Assembly: GCA_964497585.1 (NCBI GenBank)
Contig: CAZCDS010000032.1
Span: 6,315 to 70,314, forward strand
DNA length: 64,000 nucleotides
From: CAZCDS01 sp964497585
GTDB lineage: Bacteria > Desulfobacterota > Desulfomonilia > Desulfomonilales > Desulfomonilaceae
Direction of reading: 5' to 3'
The notes beneath the pieces were generated by a model, which saw only the letters and a list, made by a program, of their open reading frames with translations, was not told where the DNA came from and did no database searches. The position numbers and the translations under genes are program-made. Position 1 is the stretch's first letter; each line of letters opens with the position of its first letter. This document shows positions 36,248-44,325 of this stretch, in pieces.

Positions 36248-36320
36248 GGCGTCCTCTCGATCATTCTCGGGCTGGGATCAAAAAGATTCTCAGGCATCAC
36301 TCTCAGGAAACAGATGAAAG

Positions 36321-36749
36321 CTATCTCCTGAGAACAAATCCCTTGAACACGTCGGGCAAGTTAGCGGGTTTGGCCCAGTTGTGTCCCGGCAGTCGGTAGA
36401 TGTTGAAGCAGGAGGCCGTGAACAGCCCGGCAATCAGAAGGATGATCAAGGAGGTCGCAACACTCCGGGGCATTACCCAGTACAGGAAACGTGTCAGGCC
36501 GGCTGCAGCGATGTACAGCAATCCGCAGAGGACGATCACGTGGACGCCCAGGACTCCAAGAATAACGAAGCCTTCAAGCCTAAACTTCGGCACCGCGACC
36601 ACGAAACCCTGAAGCGTTATGAAGAGGGTCGCAGCAGGCGGAATAAGTCCGCCTACCACAAACATGTAAAAGGGGGCCGGGACCGTGATCACAAGAGCGA
36701 CAAACAGCGTCCATTTCATAATCCGACACTGTTCGGATCCCTGCATCAA
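36321..36749 (-). CDS. Hypothetical membrane protein
   Basis: Up to 142 residues with four hydrophobic segments; the start could be MMQGSEQ at 36749 or MKWTLFVAL ten residues later (36719). Nothing of known function is recognisable. Precedes the other small membrane protein gene on the minus strand by about 73 bp. Confidence 0.5.
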   Translation of the reverse strand: MMQGSEQCRIMKWTLFVALVITVPAPFYMFVVGGLIPPAATLFITLQGFVVAVPKFRLEGFVILGVLGVHVIVLCGLLYIAAAGLTRFLYWVMPRSVATSLIILLIAGLFTASCFNIYRLPGHNWAKPANLPDVFKGFVLRR

Positions 36750-36944
36750 AGCACCCCCTGTCGTCTCCTCCGCGGAAGCATGGAACAGGAATCATACCCT
36801 GCGATCGACCTGTCGTGAAGCGAGTCAGGGATTCTGCAAACCGAGTTCCCATTCTATGCCATTCGCCGGGCGCAGCGCGAACTTCCCATGCGGTAAGAGT
36901 TCAAGGCCAACCGCCTGCGGAACAGCCATGGGGCAGACGGAGGT

Positions 36945-37223
36945 CTACCTCTGATTCACTTGATCACGCAAGTCCTTCCCGTACTTGAAGAACGGCAACC
37001 GCTTTCCGTCGACTGCGATCTTGTCACCCGTCTTCGGATTGCGGCCCGTGTAACCGTCGTATTCTCTGATTGAGAATGCTCCAAACCCTCGTATCTCGAT
37101 GCGATCCCCTCCTATGAGCGCCTTGCTCATGGTGTCGAAGAGCTTGTCAACGATTTCCTCGGCTTTGCGCATAGGAATCCTGTGCTCCTTGGAAAGAGCT
37201 TTCGTCAACTCTGACTTGTTCAT
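36945..37223 (-). CDS. HU/IHF-family DNA-binding protein
   Basis: 92 residues with the family core: SELTKALSKEHRIPMRKAEE, IEIRGFGAFSIREYDGYTGRNPKTGD with the DNA-intercalating arm (GRNPKTG, Pro conserved) and KRLPFFKYGKDLRDQV. Nucleoid protein that bends DNA, as a dimer. Starts ATG 37223, 22 bp after the stop of a second HU gene on the same strand, so the two are likely one operon and could form a heterodimer. More IHF-beta-like than classical HU. Confidence 0.9.
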   Translation of the reverse strand: MNKSELTKALSKEHRIPMRKAEEIVDKLFDTMSKALIGGDRIEIRGFGAFSIREYDGYTGRNPKTGDKIAVDGKRLPFFKYGKDLRDQVNQR

Positions 37224-37245
37224 CGCCGCCCTCCCCTTTCCCGGC

Positions 37246-37530
37246 TCATTTAGACTTCTTTACGGTTTCCTTAAGGGCTTGGGACGCTCTGAACTTCGGT
37301 ACCTTCATGGCGGGTATTGTCATCTTCTTACCGGTCTGCGGATTCACTCCTGCGCGGGCTTTCCTGTGGCCGACCCTGAATGTGCCTAAGCCGGAAACGC
37401 GGATAGTGCCTGCTTTTTTCTTCAGGCAACCGTGTACCGCGCCCACAAATGCATCTAGGGCAGCGGCGGCGGCCTTCTTGGTGATTCCTGCTTCCTTCGC
37501 AATGAGGTCGACGAGATCGGACTTGACCAT
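37246..37530 (-). CDS. HU-family DNA-binding protein
   Basis: 94 residues. Family core IRVSGLGTFRVGHRKARAGVNPQTGKK with the arm motif GVNPQTG, preceded by the dimerisation helices and followed by PKFRASQALKETVKKSK. Start ATG 37530 with TAAGGA upstream and a sigma70-like promoter 52 bp further up. First gene of the two-HU operon. Confidence 0.92.
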   Translation of the reverse strand: MVKSDLVDLIAKEAGITKKAAAAALDAFVGAVHGCLKKKAGTIRVSGLGTFRVGHRKARAGVNPQTGKKMTIPAMKVPKFRASQALKETVKKSK

Positions 37531-37581
37531 TTCCTTACCCCCTGAAAACGAACAAGATTACCCTGGTGCCTGAATACAAGC

Positions 37582-37610
37582 AGATTAGCGACCTATCCTT
37601 GAACAGTCAA
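37582..37610 (-). promoter_or_regulatory. Sigma70-like promoter of the HU operon
   Basis: On the minus strand TTGACT (37610-37605), a 17-bp spacer, then TAATCT (37587-37582), about 52 bp upstream of the first HU start. Fit is moderate for the -10 box. Confidence 0.5.
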
Positions 37611-37613
37611 GCC

Positions 37614-37943
37614 TCAGACTGGCATTTTTTTGCCATATCCCGTTTTCACTGATACTTGAGCCTTTGACGGGCCGAGGATCACTGATCCTATTGCCGTGCC
37701 AAAGGACCTACATGGATTCCTGAAGTAATCAGAGACAAGCCTTTCCGCGACGGATTCATCCTCACTCCCCAGAAGGTCGGTCAGGTTGGTCACACCGCTA
37801 AGTTTCCGACATAGTTGATGTAATATAAGGCCATTAACGCGTCTCTTCCTGTGACCAACCTTGAATGGCATGAGTCTGATTGGTGTTGGAAACTCCGTTG
37901 ACCAAGGGGGTTCCCAGAAGTAGATGAAGCCCAATCCGGTCAA
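37614..37943 (-). CDS. Hypothetical ORF, doubtful
   Basis: 109 codons with no recognised family. The C-terminal half (NLTDLLGSEDESVAERLVSD) has protein-like composition, the N-terminal part less so. It may be a fragment or chance; no ribosome site was seen. Lies upstream of the HU operon on the same strand. Confidence 0.2.
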   Translation of the reverse strand: MTGLGFIYFWEPPWSTEFPTPIRLMPFKVGHRKRRVNGLILHQLCRKLSGVTNLTDLLGSEDESVAERLVSDYFRNPCRSFGTAIGSVILGPSKAQVSVKTGYGKKMPV

Positions 37944-37984
37944 CCGATTCTACATCTTCGGCAGTTCTACCTTGTGGCAGAAGC

Positions 37985-38545
37985 GGTCTAACGGTCAACG
38001 GAATGGCTCATCAAGCGTCTGGTCAAGGTCGGAGCGAAACTCGCGTATCACGGTCGGAGGTGGCAAGTTCATGTGGCTTCTGCATTTCCGTTGGCTCGAC
38101 TTTACCGAGTTGGGTTCGGGTGACGAGCAGGGTGGAAAAAATGTTTGACAGAGACAGGGAGGGGAAGGTACGCCCAGAAACAGGAATAATCGCGCTTTTT
38201 CAGCAAGGTAACGACGGTTTTGCCTTCCTCCTGCGTGTTGAGGGACCATTCGGGGTCTTTTCGGGTCCCATGAGGATAGGGAAGCCACCGGATTCCGAGT
38301 CAAACGCCCCAGAATGGCAAGACCGCGGCATAATCGCGGTGTACTTGACCGGGGTTTTTCAGTAGTGTAGGTTCAACGATAAGAAAATACGAGCTTTTTC
38401 TACGACGTGACGAAGGTCTTGCCTATATCGAGTGTTGAGGGAGGAGATAAGGGGGGGCTTTTCGGGGTCAGGGGAACCAACCAGCGACTGGTACGAGCCC
38501 TAAACTCCGACGATGGGAAGACCGCCGCATGATTCCGGTTGAAAA
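37985..38545 (+). mobile_element. Insertion sequence remnants, transposase tail plus two right ends (copies 2 and 3)
   Basis: The frame at 37995-38123 reads STEWLIKRLVKVGAK and ends VHVASAFPLARLYRVGFG, the same IS1380-like transposase tail as copy 1, in a stretch of the same length (43 codons). Its right end follows to AATGGCAAGACCGCGGCATA at 38313. A third right end, without transposase, occupies about 38393-38536 and ends GGGAAGACCGCCGCATGATT. The three share CTTTTTC and GACGAAGGTCTTGCCT-like words. Relic DNA, non-functional. Confidence 0.65.
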
Positions 38546-38563
38546 GACGGTGGATAAGACACG

Positions 38564-39400
38564 ATGAATCTCGACGACTTAGTAGTTGTAAGGACCTATG
38601 CGGGCGAAATGGAAGCGAGCATTGCCGCTTCACGCCTCGGATCAGAAGGTATAGAAGCGCACATTCACAAGGACGACGTTGGAGGGGCGTATCCGCCGCT
38701 GCAGATGTCGGGAGGCGTAAGACTTCTTGTCAAGCCCGACGACCTGAAGGCTGCGGCAGAGATTCTCAGTAAAGCGGAGCAACACTCCCGAGAATTTGAA
38801 CCGTTGGAAGAACAGGAAGCCGACAAGAAGACAAAATCAAGGCCCGTCGTCATGCTTCGAAGAAGCTTTTTGTTTTTGGCGGGCCTGATGGTAGGGTATT
38901 TCTTGTCGCCTAGGAGAGATCGGAGCAATTACAGCGGGGTGATGAAGGAGGATTGGAAGAACGGAAAACCCGGCGCATTTGCTCATTACGTCAAAGGCCA
39001 ACTCAGACGTGTGGAAGAAGACCGTAATTACGACGGTAAACCCGATGCCTGGTTCAAGTATACGGTAGGCAAAATACGCGCCGCTGAATATGACGACAAC
39101 TTTGACGGCCACCCGGATGGATGGGTAACATACGAGGATCGTTTCAATTATGTAATGAGGTACGACACCGATCTTGACGGGAAACCGGATGCAACGGTTT
39201 ATTACGTCAATGGGATGAGACAAAGGACGGACTGGTATCCCGGTAATTCCCCCATTATCGAGCGAAGAGAGCTTTATGTGCACGGCCTGCTCAAGGAAAA
39301 GCTCGTCGATACTGACGGGGACGGCTATTTTGATCTGAAGATCACGTATGATCCGTATGAGAGACCGATCAGCGAGACCAAGGTCAGAATTCCAAGCTGA
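38564..39400 (+). CDS. DUF2007 protein with membrane helix and Asp-rich repeats
   Basis: 278 residues. N-terminus (1-75) matches DUF2007, the putative prokaryotic signal-transducing domain: VVRTYAGEMEASIAASRL, then GGVRLLVKPDDLKAAAEIL. A single helix follows near residues 100-118. The rest has four repeats of the type DNFDGHPDGWVTY, each an Asp/Asn-rich loop like EF-hand or dockerin calcium sites (NYDGKPD, NFDGHPD, DLDGKPD, DGDGYFD). The topology suggests a cytoplasmic sensor with an external repeat domain, or the reverse. Start ATG 38564; role unknown. Confidence 0.65.
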   Translation: MNLDDLVVVRTYAGEMEASIAASRLGSEGIEAHIHKDDVGGAYPPLQMSGGVRLLVKPDDLKAAAEILSKAEQHSREFEPLEEQEADKKTKSRPVVMLRRSFLFLAGLMVGYFLSPRRDRSNYSGVMKEDWKNGKPGAFAHYVKGQLRRVEEDRNYDGKPDAWFKYTVGKIRAAEYDDNFDGHPDGWVTYEDRFNYVMRYDTDLDGKPDATVYYVNGMRQRTDWYPGNSPIIERRELYVHGLLKEKLVDTDGDGYFDLKITYDPYERPISETKVRIPS

Positions 39401-39639
39401 TGTTCGGTTTTTTCCGACAAATTGAACTCAGCGCCGACCTTCGGGGAAGGTTCATGATGCACAATCCGAGAAACGCTCTTACCCTAAATCTATATGATTA
39501 TGAGGGGACATGCTTGTACGGGTGGTGTGTGAGGGAATTTGACAAGAATATCCCGACCCTCAACCCTCTCCGTTTCAGAAAATCGTTCAGAATTGATTAT
39601 GCAAGTCCTGAAGCAATTTCTCGTATAGATTCTCTTTGA
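39400..39639 (+). CDS. Hypothetical 79-residue ORF, possibly truncated
   Basis: The ATG at 39400 overlaps the stop of the DUF2007 gene (TGATG), which suggests translational coupling. No domain recognised. Its last few codons (39624-39639) lie inside the duplicated propeller-gene fragment, so the true C-terminus may have been cut off by that insertion. Confidence 0.4.
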   Translation: MFGFFRQIELSADLRGRFMMHNPRNALTLNLYDYEGTCLYGWCVREFDKNIPTLNPLRFRKSFRIDYASPEAISRIDSL

Positions 39640-39844
39640 ATCCGGAGACCATGCGGGGTCGCACCCTGAAAACGACCCTATCAACTTCCCGGTTGCCGTT
39701 GCGTATACCTTAATCGTGCCTCCATCATAGGGTGTAAACCAGAAATACCTGGATTCCGGGCTGAACATGGCCATTCCTTGGTCGAACTTGATGATCTTGC
39801 CGTCTTTCATTCGGAAGAATGCATTCGAAGAGTCCGCGCTGGGC
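39624..39844 (-). pseudogene. Fragment of the exported beta-propeller gene (second copy)
   Basis: Closely similar to 30844-31063 inside the gene at 30559-31248: KFDQGMAMFSPESRYFWFTP, YDGGTIKVYATATGK and DPAWSPDSKRIY are shared. The fragment lacks the signal peptide and the C-terminal part. At 39843-39844 it is joined directly to sequence matching 31493 onward, i.e. about 430 bp present in copy 1 are missing. Not expressed as a normal protein. Confidence 0.8.
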
Positions 39845-39901
39845 CTACGATATGCCGTGGAAGCCGTTTGCACGAATTCGGTGAACGCGTGATCCGGGTA
39901 C

Positions 39902-40040
39902 TTACCATACGCACTTCTTGTTGCGTGAGCAATGGTAAGGCCGACATCTTGTCGGTCCGTGTCAGGATCGGTTTGTCGACTGAGTTCTTGGATGCGAGAA
40001 AGGCCTGAGTGTCCGACCCGCACCTCGGACAAAAGAATCA
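39902..40040 (-). pseudogene. Decayed zinc-ribbon ORF (second copy)
   Basis: Same ribbon as 31553-31717: CPRCGSD, then after one extra base CRPYHCSRNKKCVW and a TAA at 39904-39902. A TGA lies in frame just upstream of the first Cys, so no start codon remains. Frameshifted and truncated. Confidence 0.65.
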
Positions 40041-40054
40041 GACCTCAGGGGTTG

Positions 40055-41881
40055 TCACTCCTGAAGTGCAGAGCAGATTCGTGTCAAATCGGTGGCTGCC
40101 GCCTCGAACCGTGACACATCACGGGCGATTGCTTCCGCGTGTTCCTTCCTTTTACGATACGCGACCTGAATAGCGCCATGCGTGGCTTCAATAGTTTCCT
40201 GGAATCGCTGGTCGAGAGTCAAACCAAAACGGCGAAATGAATCATTCAGATTCTGAAGGGTGGCCCATCGCAGATTCTCGACATTGTGCTTGACCAACGC
40301 ATCTATCAGCCGGGATAAACGCTTCTTCAGACGCGTGATCCTCATGGCTGCAGGGAGAAGCTTATCCAGTGCCTCTTCGGGAACCACGATGGGAAGGGTG
40401 GGCACTCTCTTTCGCAGCACCCAGTACGGCCGACGCTTCATTTCAAACGCTTCGAAACTTTCCGGCGCATGATAGGAGATGTCGAAAAGCTCTGCCGCAG
40501 CCTTGCGGATGCGTTCGATCAGGTCGTCGGCCCGACGTTGGTGGGGACGGAGAGTCTCAGTCACATGAAGCCCAAAACTCTGGGACACCCCTTCAGCCGA
40601 GGCTTGAAAGAACGAGGTGACTTCTTCAGACAAACTCTGGAGAATCGCCTGTTCGGAGATGTCGCCCTCCTTCATGGCATCGAATGAGGCTTCGACCACA
40701 CGCTCGAGATGCGCGGCAGATGGTTGACGCAGAGCTTCTGCCTCTTGCTCCAGCCGTTCGAGAGTACGCTTTCTATCGCCTCCCAGGAGGTCTTGAGCTG
40801 CAATCCGTTCACCCTCGGCATTTTTCAGTTCCCTGGCGAAAACCTCAAGTCGTTGTTCAAGGTCTTCCAGCGGCATCTGCAACGATTTGATGGACAGTCT
40901 CAACCGCATGAGCGAATCTTCGATCACGTCACGGGCTTTTCGCCCCAATGCTTCGAGAAGCGTTTTTGTCTTTTCGGACGCGAGAAAGTGGACGAGGTGG
41001 TTTTCAACGCCGTGGAGGCCGCTCTCTGTCCAGAGTTGAGCATCGTCAGAGAGCTTTGCATCCAATCCTCGCCGGGCGGAAACGCAGAAGATGGGCAAAT
41101 CGTCGGCTGCCCCCATCTTCTCGGCAAGTACCTTCCTGAAAAAGGCGAGAGCCGCGTCCCTTTCTCCTTCGTTCAGGTAATCCACTTTGTTGAAGATGAA
41201 GAACAACCGGCCTATTCTGGACTTCACCTCCTTGAGGAATTCCGCTTCCACTTCGGTCAGGGGCGGGTCAGCCGAGACCACGAACAGCGCTGCATCGCAT
41301 TGGGGAAGAAAATTGAGCGTCGCTTCGGTATTGTGCGTGAACGTGGACCCAATGCCCGGAGTGTCGATCAGAACGACGCCGTGCTGGAGAATCGGCGCGG
41401 GATGCAAAATTTCAACTTGCGTTATGCCAAGCTGGTTTTTCGGGTTGCCTTCTTCGGTAACAAAGCCCTGAAGTATTGTGACCACTTCTTCCACGGTCTT
41501 GCCCGAGAACTCCTTCGCAGGCCTCTCATCCTGATAACAAACGCGGATGCGCATATCAGGCGCATACTCCAGAAATGTGGGAATGGCTGTCAGGGGAACA
41601 ACCGAGGTCGGTAAGATAGCCTGTCCAAGGAAGGCGTTCAGCAAGCTACTCTTGCCGCGCTTGAATTGCCCCAGGACGGCGAGGTGGAAGCGCCCTTCCT
41701 CCAACCGTGTCCGAAGCGAGACGAGCCCGTCTCTGTCTCCGTAGAAGTCAGGACCCAGGCCCTCCAGGTTCCTGATTGCTTCTCCGAGAAGAAGCTGAAA
41801 ATCCACGGAAGCCCGTGAACTGTGATCTCGTGCCCGGAGCGGGTTCTCTGTATCAGCAAGCCGGGATGTCGGGGAATCCAC
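40055..41881 (-). CDS. Dynamin-like GTPase downstream of a fluoride riboswitch
   Basis: 608 residues from a GTG start at 41881, with AAGGAGG seven bases upstream. GTPase domain first: P-loop GQFKRGKSS (71-79), G3 DTPGIGS (173-179), G4 NKVD (231-234). Then long helical segments with predicted coiled coil (residues about 300-470), as in bacterial dynamin-like proteins of the DynA/CrfC kind, which remodel or tether membranes. No membrane helix was recognised. Expression is probably controlled by the crcB-type fluoride aptamer and terminator directly upstream (41927-42045). No fluoride exporter (CrcB/Fluc or CLC-F) is in the window. Role in fluoride stress is inferred from this layout only. Confidence 0.8.
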   Translation of the reverse strand: MDSPTSRLADTENPLRARDHSSRASVDFQLLLGEAIRNLEGLGPDFYGDRDGLVSLRTRLEEGRFHLAVLGQFKRGKSSLLNAFLGQAILPTSVVPLTAIPTFLEYAPDMRIRVCYQDERPAKEFSGKTVEEVVTILQGFVTEEGNPKNQLGITQVEILHPAPILQHGVVLIDTPGIGSTFTHNTEATLNFLPQCDAALFVVSADPPLTEVEAEFLKEVKSRIGRLFFIFNKVDYLNEGERDAALAFFRKVLAEKMGAADDLPIFCVSARRGLDAKLSDDAQLWTESGLHGVENHLVHFLASEKTKTLLEALGRKARDVIEDSLMRLRLSIKSLQMPLEDLEQRLEVFARELKNAEGERIAAQDLLGGDRKRTLERLEQEAEALRQPSAAHLERVVEASFDAMKEGDISEQAILQSLSEEVTSFFQASAEGVSQSFGLHVTETLRPHQRRADDLIERIRKAAAELFDISYHAPESFEAFEMKRRPYWVLRKRVPTLPIVVPEEALDKLLPAAMRITRLKKRLSRLIDALVKHNVENLRWATLQNLNDSFRRFGLTLDQRFQETIEATHGAIQVAYRKRKEHAEAIARDVSRFEAAATDLTRICSALQE

Positions 41882-41926
41882 GCAACCCCTCCTTGGCGAG
41901 AGTTGAATCCGCGGGCGGTGCGCCCC

Positions 41927-41955
41927 AAAAACAAAAAACCCACCAACCGGTGGGT
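41927..41955 (-). terminator. Intrinsic terminator in the leader of the dynamin-like gene
   Basis: On the minus strand ACCCACC, loop GGTT, GGTGGGT, then TTTTTTGTTTTT (41955 down to 41927). The upstream arm CCCACC can instead pair with GGTGGG at 41977-41972, giving an antiterminator, so the hairpin looks like the expression platform of the riboswitch. Confidence 0.85.
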
Positions 41956-41987
41956 GTCTTAAGGCCGGGCTCCCACCGCAAGGTCTT

Positions 41988-42045
41988 TACGGCAGGAGTC
42001 ATCAGCCCATCACGAGCATTTTAGGGGGACTCCATCCCCTCGGAA
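41988..42045 (-). ncRNA. Fluoride (crcB) riboswitch aptamer
   Basis: Minus-strand sequence GGGGAUGGAGUCCCCC, then UAAAAUGCUCGUGAUGGGC and UGAUGACUCCUGCC. These match the fluoride riboswitch consensus (GGCGAUGGAGUUCGCC, AUAAACGCU, UAAUGACUCCUACC) in order and spacing: P1 GGGG/CCCC, and the long-range GGAGU/ACUCC pairing. It begins about at the predicted transcription start and is followed by an antiterminator/terminator pair. Fluoride binding would let transcription proceed into the dynamin-like gene. Such aptamers normally precede crcB, CLC-F antiporters or other fluoride-response genes. Confidence 0.9.
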
Positions 42046-42052
42046 TGATGAA

Positions 42053-42080
42053 ATTATGAAGGATTACCGGAGAAAGTCAA
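42053..42080 (-). promoter_or_regulatory. Sigma70-like promoter of the riboswitch transcript
   Basis: On the minus strand TTGACT (42080-42075), a 16-bp spacer, CATAAT (42058-42053). Each box has five of six consensus bases. The predicted start near 42046 coincides with the first bases of the aptamer. Confidence 0.75.
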
Positions 42081-42631
42081 GCCGAATAATCGGTTGGGAT
42101 AGGCGACCTGTTCCTCCGCGGCAATCACTGCATGGCTTAACCTTAGTGCCGGCATTCGAAAATCCCGTGTGATATTCTCGGCGCTCAAGGCTGCTTCGTG
42201 GGCCCGCTCCTCGCAACGGCATTCCTCCGAACCTGTCATTGAGGCTCCGGGCGTGAACCGGATAGAACAATGTCTTTCATGTAGGTTCACGGCAAATACG
42301 TGACTGAAGTTCCGAAACGCTGCGCTGAGCCGGGCCTCGATGCTGTCGAGTCAAGGACCGGCAAGATGCCGGTCCTACGGTTCGAAGATGAAAAACCCTG
42401 CGTGTTGTCTCGAGCGTGGAAAGGAGCTGGCCCAGGGCTACTGGACAGACATGCAGAAGGCCTCAAATCTTCTCTGCTGCTCTGGGTGTTGGATTCCTTA
42501 CTTATCTCTTCCTGTTGTCTTAATGCCTTTGTGAAGGAAACTTCTTTCCGTGGTTCTCGTTGACTCGCCTGCTGATCACGCAGTATGGTGCTTACATGCT
42601 TACGCACGAGGGACCGGGTAAGGGGGCGATC
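42081..42631. other. Divergent intergenic region before the glycine cleavage operon
   Basis: About 550 bp without a gene. Contains the perfect dyad GGACCGGC/GCCGGTCC at 42355-42375. No glycine riboswitch, which often precedes gcvT, could be recognised. Confidence 0.5.
42355..42375. repeat. Perfect GC-rich dyad
   Basis: GGACCGGC, AAGAT, GCCGGTCC. No T-run follows on either strand, so it is a palindromic repeat, not a terminator. Only one copy seen in the window. Confidence 0.5.
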
Positions 42632-43906
42632 ATGACAGGCGAAGAACTGAAGACGCCGCTTCACGGATGGCATGTCGATCAGGGAGCCAACCTCGTCGAC
42701 TTCCACGGTTGGAACATGCCGCTCTGGTATCCGTCCGGAGCAGTCACGGAACATCGCAGGGTGATCACCAACGCGGGGCTGTTCGATACGAGCCATATGT
42801 CGGTGGTGCTGGTTACAGGACCGGATGCGTTTGACCTGCTGCAGCTCTGCGTGACCAAAGACCTCGGTGCGTGCATAGGAAAAGCCAAACGGCCTCTGGG
42901 TCCGGGCGATTGTGTGCTCGGCGCTTACCTCGACGACGGCGGCAGATGCATTGACGATACCGTTGTCTTTCGGATCGCGCCCGAGGTCTTCGCGAGTGTG
43001 GTCAACGCGGGCATGGGAGCAGAAATCGCGCGGCATCTCGAATCACGCAAAGGTCCGCGGGACGTGCTGATTTCCGATCTCACCGGCAAGGTGGGCAAGA
43101 TGGACCTGCAGGGACCGGATTCCGCGCGGATTCTCATGAAGGTCCTCAATGACGCGGACCAGGTTCTCTCGGACATGGAGTACTTTACCTTCAAGGGCCA
43201 TTTCGACGGGGGCTCTCCGGAAGCGATGGTTTTTCTTGCAAACGGCTGTCCGGTGCTGCTCTCTCGTACGGGCTACTCCGGTGAGTTCGGCTTCGAGATC
43301 CTCATCGAACCGGATCGGCTCGTTGAAGCCTGGGAGTTGATCCTCTCCGCGGGTGAAGAATTCGGACTGATCTCCTGCGGGCTCGCGGCCCGGGATTCGC
43401 TCCGTGCCGGCGCAGCGCTTCCGCTCTCCCGCCAGGACATCGGACCCTGGCCCTTCATCAATCATCCCTGGGAGTTCACCCTCCCCTTCAACGAGACCGG
43501 AACGGGCTTTACCAAGGCGTTCATCGGCGACGGAGTCCTTGCGCTCAGGGATCGAGCCGAGCACACCTATCCATTCGTTGGATTCGATCCGCGGAAGGTC
43601 TCGACAGGCGATCCGGCAATTGTGCTAGACTCGACGGGAAACGAGATCGGCGTGGTGACGACCTGCGTCGCGGACATGGCCATCGGTCGCCAAGGGGACA
43701 GGATATTCAGCATAGCAAGCCCGGACAAGCCGGAAGGCTTCAGCCCCCGGGGCCTCATTTGCGGATTCGTGAGGGTCAGGTCAACGACGGCTCCCGGTCA
43801 GACAGTGGAACTCAAAGACAACAGACGGAAAATCAAGGTGGTGATCGTCGAAGACGCCCGGCCGGACCGTACGGCTCACCGCCCCATCAGAGAAATGATG
43901 GAATAG
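42632..43906 (+). CDS. gcvT: Glycine cleavage system T protein (aminomethyltransferase)
   Basis: 424 residues from MTGEELKTPLHGWH at 42632, preceded by TAAGGGGGCG; a longer frame from 42560 has no support. T protein takes the aminomethyl group from lipoyl-H protein and hands the carbon to tetrahydrofolate, releasing ammonia. Family features: LVDFHGWNMPLWY, AGLFDTSHMS, LLSRTGYSGEFGFEI and GAALPLSRQD in the C-terminal part. Somewhat longer than usual GcvT (about 360-370). First gene of a gcvT-H-PA-PB operon. Confidence 0.93.
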   Translation: MTGEELKTPLHGWHVDQGANLVDFHGWNMPLWYPSGAVTEHRRVITNAGLFDTSHMSVVLVTGPDAFDLLQLCVTKDLGACIGKAKRPLGPGDCVLGAYLDDGGRCIDDTVVFRIAPEVFASVVNAGMGAEIARHLESRKGPRDVLISDLTGKVGKMDLQGPDSARILMKVLNDADQVLSDMEYFTFKGHFDGGSPEAMVFLANGCPVLLSRTGYSGEFGFEILIEPDRLVEAWELILSAGEEFGLISCGLAARDSLRAGAALPLSRQDIGPWPFINHPWEFTLPFNETGTGFTKAFIGDGVLALRDRAEHTYPFVGFDPRKVSTGDPAIVLDSTGNEIGVVTTCVADMAIGRQGDRIFSIASPDKPEGFSPRGLICGFVRVRSTTAPGQTVELKDNRRKIKVVIVEDARPDRTAHRPIREMME

Positions 43907-43920
43907 AGGGAGGGAGACAA

Positions 43921-44325
43921 ATGAAGGAGATCAGCGAGCTGAACCTGCCTGATGACGTACGCTACACGTCGGAACACGAGTGGGCCAGGCCGGAAGATGA
44001 CGCCGTCCGTGTGGGCGTCACGGATTACGCGCAGGAGCAACTTGGAGACATAACCTTCGTGGAGCTGCCGCAGATAGGGGACGCCTATGACAGGGGCGAC
44101 CAGTTCGGCACCCTCGAATCCACCAAAGCTGTTGGCGACCTCTTCATGCCCTTGGGCGGGGAAGTCCTCGCGGTGAACGAGGCGCTCGTGGAATCTCCCG
44201 AACTCGTCAACCAGGACCCGTATGCCTCGGGCTGGATCGTCGACGTCAAGCCCGAGAACTCCGGTGAACTCGAAGAGATGATGACGAACACCGAGTACCG
44301 GGAAATGCTGGAAGGGATGGAATAG
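43921..44325 (+). CDS. gcvH: Glycine cleavage system H protein
   Basis: 134 residues from ATG 43921, with GGAGGGAG just upstream; 14 bp after gcvT. H protein carries the lipoyl arm that shuttles the aminomethyl group among P, T and L proteins. The lipoylated lysine is Lys69 in GTLESTKAVGD. Family beginning YTSEHEWARP is intact. The stop is followed directly by the gcvPA start. Confidence 0.95.
   Translation: MKEISELNLPDDVRYTSEHEWARPEDDAVRVGVTDYAQEQLGDITFVELPQIGDAYDRGDQFGTLESTKAVGDLFMPLGGEVLAVNEALVESPELVNQDPYASGWIVDVKPENSGELEEMMTNTEYREMLEGME

Noticed and set aside
42300..42631. Glycine riboswitch upstream of gcvT
   Set aside because: The conserved glycine aptamer core was not found in either orientation.
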